DNA of 64,000 nt, from contig NZ_CP053661.1 in the NCBI RefSeq assembly GCF_013177315.1, positions 868,001-932,000 of the forward strand, written 5' to 3'. This stretch comes from Thermoleptolyngbya sichuanensis A183 (GTDB lineage Bacteria > Cyanobacteriota > Cyanobacteriia > Elainellales > Elainellaceae). A program made the translations under genes and the position numbers. Position 1 is the first letter of the stretch; every line of letters starts with the position of its first letter. Of this stretch, positions 61,259 through 64,000 are shown piece after piece. Below the pieces are notes generated by a model. The model had not been told where the DNA came from and made no database searches. It saw only the letters and a list, made by a program, of their open reading frames with translations.

Positions 61259-63016
61259 CTAAATTCCGTGGCTCTTGCCGATCACCCAATGCCGCCGGAA
61301 AAAGCGCGACAGGCTGGACTCTTGCAGCGACAGGCAAATCGGGCGACCGTGGGGGCAGGTGCGTGGGTTGCGGGTCTGCTGCCAGCGATCGAGGAGGGTT
61401 TGCAGTTCGGGTAGGGTCAGCGGCGTGCCATTGCGGATAGCCGTGCGGCAGGCCGTTGCTACCAGCGCCGTTTCCAAATCGCCGCCCAAGCTGAGTTCCA
61501 GCAGGGCCTCCGTACAATCTTCCCGCTGCGCCAGCGGAGCCGGAGCCGTGCGGATGGCCCACAGTGCTTCTCCGAAGGGTTCCACCGTCAGCCCAATGCG
61601 GACGAGTTGTTCGACCTGGGCCGTCGCGAGGTTGGGCAATAGCGCAGGCGGATCGAGGGGCACTACGGTCCAGCGATCGCACAGTTCTTCATACAACACC
61701 CGCTCATGGGCAATGTGCTGCTCAATCAGCCAGATGCCTGCGGGGTGTTCTGCCAAGATGTACATGTTATGAACCTGGGCGATCGCCCGCAGCGGAGTGG
61801 GCGCGGAAGAAGGCGGGAACGCAGGCACAGAAGCTTCCTCAGAAGATTCTTCACGAGACTCCTCGCCGATGGGCTGGTTCGGTTCGTCCAGTCTGCCCAG
61901 CCTGTAGCCCCCGCCAGACTCGGCAGCCCTCAGCACTTGCCCTAGGCGCTGGCTATGGGCAGCGTCGCTGAGGCTATGGGCATGAAGGCTGAGGGCGTGG
62001 GCGATCGCCTCCTGCACCTGCGCTTGCAGCCGATCTAGTTCCTTTAGGTAAATCTCGGCTTTGGCCGGGTGGCGATTCCAGTCAATTTGCTCCGGCGGCA
62101 GATGCAGATGCAAGAAGCAAACGGGATGGCGATCGCGCGGCAGCGTCCGGCGAAACGCGCCCAGGATCGTCTGCTCCAGTTCTGGAAGCTGAACGACCCG
62201 CCCATTCACTGCCACCTTTACCCAATCTGGGCGGCGGCGATGGCAGCGGTCGGGTAGACCAATCAGGAATGTGGAGCGCGGGGGATGGGGCGTGCTGGCA
62301 TCCTCACCACTCCCATCCGCCCTCAACCCAACTCCCAACTCAACCTCCACCAAATCCCCCGGCTGCACGTCCCGCAGGATTTGGGGCAGGATCTGTCTCG
62401 CCGTCTGGCTGGCCCACAGGCTAAACCAGGGGCGATCGCCCTGCTGAACCACCCACGTCACCTGCGGATGGCCCAGCGCCAGATGATAGACCACCTGCTG
62501 GATGGCGCGGAGTTGTTGGGTCATCGGCGGCAATCCCTCGCGGCGGGGCAGCCAGTTGCCAAACAGGTGCGAAACCGTGACCACCGTGCCAGGGGCGATC
62601 GCCACCGTGGTTTCCAAGACGGGGTTGCCCTGGCAGTCGTAGCGCACCCACCAGCCTTCCGTCGAGCCTGCTAGACGGCTGCCAATTTCCAGATCGGCTA
62701 ATTGCGCCAAACTATGCAGCGCCTCGCCCCGAAAGCCCAGACTGCGGATGTTCCACAAGTCTTCGCTAGCGTGAATTTTGCTGGTGCTGTGGGGCGCGGC
62801 TGCTCGGCGCAAATCGGTATGGCTCATGCCGCTGCCATTGTCCGCCACGCGCAGCGACCACCGCTCGGGCCATACGGCAATGCTGACGTGAGTTGCGCCC
62901 GCGTCCAGCGCGTTTTCCGCCAGCTCTCGCACCACCGCCCCCAGCGAGTCGATCACCTCGCCCGCTGCAATGAGATTGACGACTGCTTCTGAAAGGGGCT
63001 GGATGGATTGCGTCAT
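61259..63016 (-). CDS. mutL: DNA mismatch repair protein MutL
   Basis: A 585-residue MutL. The GHKL ATPase has ELAENALDAG (Asn35), ADNGSGM and RSLGFRGEAL (94-100). The central low-complexity linker (about 375-405) precedes the C-terminal dimerisation/endonuclease domain. The endonuclease motif, DQHAxxERxxYE in active enzymes, is EQHIAHERVLYE here at 432-443, with Glu for the first Asp. Later motifs CRTAIRNG and CPHGRP match the zinc-coordinating segments of endonuclease-type MutL. I recall the Glu variant in other cyanobacteria. No mutS is in the window. It starts ATG 63016. Confidence 0.93.
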   Translation of the reverse strand: MTQSIQPLSEAVVNLIAAGEVIDSLGAVVRELAENALDAGATHVSIAVWPERWSLRVADNGSGMSHTDLRRAAAPHSTSKIHASEDLWNIRSLGFRGEALHSLAQLADLEIGSRLAGSTEGWWVRYDCQGNPVLETTVAIAPGTVVTVSHLFGNWLPRREGLPPMTQQLRAIQQVVYHLALGHPQVTWVVQQGDRPWFSLWASQTARQILPQILRDVQPGDLVEVELGVGLRADGSGEDASTPHPPRSTFLIGLPDRCHRRRPDWVKVAVNGRVVQLPELEQTILGAFRRTLPRDRHPVCFLHLHLPPEQIDWNRHPAKAEIYLKELDRLQAQVQEAIAHALSLHAHSLSDAAHSQRLGQVLRAAESGGGYRLGRLDEPNQPIGEESREESSEEASVPAFPPSSAPTPLRAIAQVHNMYILAEHPAGIWLIEQHIAHERVLYEELCDRWTVVPLDPPALLPNLATAQVEQLVRIGLTVEPFGEALWAIRTAPAPLAQREDCTEALLELSLGGDLETALVATACRTAIRNGTPLTLPELQTLLDRWQQTRNPRTCPHGRPICLSLQESSLSRFFRRHWVIGKSHGI

Positions 63017-63132
63017 CCGGTTTGCTGGGTCAAGACAGAACCCCTAACATTTTGCCTAATTTTGCAATTTACGGGTTAACCTCGATCTTTCGATCCACCC
63101 TCCAAACGCGCCAATCCAAACTCGCCAATCGC

Positions 63133-63225
63133 TAGTGTCCTTAGTTTTTCGCCACTTCGATCTGGCGACCGCTATGGCTGCTCTTGATTGGTCATTTTGG
63201 GGGTGGCGAATAAATCGGGACACTA
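63133..63225. mobile_element. 93-bp IS630/Tc1-mariner-like MITE
   Basis: The left end tagtgtccttagtttttcg (63133 onward) and the complement of the right end, ttcgccac... reading back from cacta at 63225, are inverted over about 23 bp with 19 matches. Both ends carry TA, the target duplication of the IS630/Tc1-mariner family (TA|GTGTCC...GGACAC|TA). There is no transposase. It lies between mutL and smpB, 46 bp from smpB. Confidence 0.75.
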
Positions 63226-63244
63226 ACCAAAATCGAAAATCAAC

Positions 63245-63280
63245 ATTCCCACCTATCGCTTCATTCCCACCTATCGCTTC
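63245..63280 (-). repeat. 18-bp exact tandem duplication over the smpB stop codon
   Basis: attcccacctatcgcttc occurs at 63245-63262 and 63263-63280. The smpB stop (cta on the plus strand) is in the second copy at 63271-63273. The extra copy lies downstream and repeats a second stop in the same frame. The protein is unaffected. Confidence 0.95.
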
Positions 63281-63735
63281 ATTGCCCGCTGCATCTCTCG
63301 CTTGGCTTGCTTCTGCTTCAGGTCTTCGCGCTTATCGTGCAGCTTTTTGCCGCGTGCCAGCGCCAGAGAAACTTTGACCCAGCCGCGCTTGAGGTACATT
63401 TTCAGCGGCACCAGGGTCAGGCCCTGCTGTTCGACTTTGCCAATCAGTTTGCGAATTTCCTGGCGGTGCATCAGCAGCTTGCGGGTGCGGCGGGGGTCGT
63501 GGTTGAAATATTGGCTGGCGGTGTCATGGGGTGAAATGTGGACATTGTGCAGCCATACTTCGCCGTTGCGGATGAGGGCGAAGCCGTCGCGCAGGTTGGC
63601 CTTGCCCGCCCGCACAGACTTGACCTCTGTGCCGACTAGCTCAATGCCGGCCTCAAAGGTTTCCAGAATCTCGTATTCAAACCGAGCTTGTCGGTTTTCT
63701 GCCACCACTTTGTAGCCGTCGCCGTTGTCTGCCAT
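63271..63735 (-). CDS. smpB: SsrA-binding protein SmpB
   Basis: A 154-residue SmpB, which delivers tmRNA to stalled ribosomes. It starts MADNGDGYKVVAENRQARFE at ATG 63735. The OB-fold core is conserved: FEAGIELVGTEVKSVRAGKA, SYNPHD-type HISPHDTASQYFNHDPRRTR, KLLMHRQEIRKLIGKVEQQG and GWVKVSLALARGKKLHDKRE. The C-terminal tail DLKQKQAKREMQRAMKR is the lysine/arginine-rich helix that enters the decoding centre. The TTG at 63759 would add eight residues and is less likely. The tmRNA gene is not in this window. Confidence 0.95.
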   Translation of the reverse strand: MADNGDGYKVVAENRQARFEYEILETFEAGIELVGTEVKSVRAGKANLRDGFALIRNGEVWLHNVHISPHDTASQYFNHDPRRTRKLLMHRQEIRKLIGKVEQQGLTLVPLKMYLKRGWVKVSLALARGKKLHDKREDLKQKQAKREMQRAMKR

Positions 63736-63768
63736 GCGCTCTCGCTCAAAATTACCCAACGCCTTGTG

Positions 63769-64000
63769 TTACTCGACCACGATTTTCCACTCGTGTAGCT
63801 CGTAGCTGACGCAGCCATTTTGCACTAGTGGGTCTTGCGCCACGATCGCCCTAGCTTCTTCCATCGAGTCTGCCTGAAACAGCAGCATTCCTCCGCCCCG
63901 CTCGGCCCAGTACCCGGTTTTAGCCTGATGCCCTTTGGCGATCAGGTCACGGACAAACTGCTTGTGGGCTGGCACAGATTGATCAAACGTTGCCTTGTCC
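63769..64000 (-). CDS. YciI family protein (5' end outside window)
   Basis: Partial, about 76 residues. The frame continues through the right edge with no start (DKATFDQSVPAHKQFVRDLI). This is a YciI-like dimeric alpha+beta protein, as judged from HKQFVRDLIAKGHQAKTGYW, GGGMLLFQADSMEEARAIVA and QDPLVQNGCVSYELHEWKIV. The family has an active-site-like His/Asp pair and unknown function in most members. It ends 33 bp from the smpB start, same strand, so they may share a transcript. Confidence 0.8.
   Translation of the reverse strand, partial: DKATFDQSVPAHKQFVRDLIAKGHQAKTGYWAERGGGMLLFQADSMEEARAIVAQDPLVQNGCVSYELHEWKIVVE

Noticed and set aside
1-64000. CRISPR array or defence island
   Set aside because: Tandem repeats here are contiguous without unique spacers, and no cas or restriction genes are near. 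The Uma2 protein alone is not evidence of a defence system.

Overview
The window is chromosomal DNA from a moderately GC-rich cyanobacterium, probably a filamentous Leptolyngbya/Thermoleptolyngbya-like lineage. That placement is inference. The HIP1 palindrome GCGATCGC occurs throughout, psbZ (photosystem II) is present, and several families are cyanobacterial: a DUF3370 protein, a VTE5-type phytol kinase, a GAF-GAF-PAS adenylate cyclase and a DHH-CBS-nucleotidyltransferase fusion. I found no tRNA, rRNA, CRISPR array or prophage.

Layout. 1-4000: end of a secreted PPC-domain protein with a strong terminator, a small membrane protein, and an MgtA-type P-type ATPase. 4000-8000: a dienelactone hydrolase/extradiol dioxygenase pair and a convergent SF2 helicase. 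5800-8930 and 13600-14200 are the accessory zones: three copies of one TIR-bearing repeat, a decayed insertion sequence with a frameshifted transposase fragment, and a further 140-bp inverted-repeat element. 8925-13600: an exported amidohydrolase, an outer-membrane-type gene broken by a 22-bp tandem duplication, and a lipoprotein-like gene. 14200-19100: deoC, recO, an MFS transporter and a GT4 glycosyltransferase. 19400-22970: the translation cluster secE-nusG-rplK-rplA-(L10 leader)-rplJ-rplL, ending in a bidirectional terminator.

23230-34380 is almost entirely minus strand. It holds a run of ATP-grasp ligase, KamA-like radical-SAM aminomutase, ParA/MinD ATPase, VTE5 kinase and AvtA-like aminotransferase. 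Upstream lie a nucleotide-transporter-like protein paired with a kinase-less HAMP sensor, then a HAD phosphatase, a TetR regulator and nadD. 35500-39140: murC-murB, then psbZ-ribH converging on them. 39240-49050: the large tRNA nucleotidyltransferase, a proline-rich membrane protein, a histidine kinase sharing its sensor domain with the HAMP protein, a TerB-like protein, two exported proteins and an argininosuccinate-synthase-related protein. 49716-64000: adenylate cyclase, Uma2 nuclease, UPF0126 channel, a Rad52-like candidate, TerC, U32 peptidase, DUF3370, mutL, an IS630-like MITE, smpB and a partial YciI gene.

Most genes are housekeeping. The points most worth following are the KamA/ATP-grasp run, whose KamA lacks a key substrate aspartate and has a shortened PLP loop; the 22-bp duplication that splits the outer-membrane gene; terminators built from HIP1 palindromes; four kinds of small non-autonomous inverted-repeat element; and an unusual density of 9-23-bp tandem duplications in and between genes.
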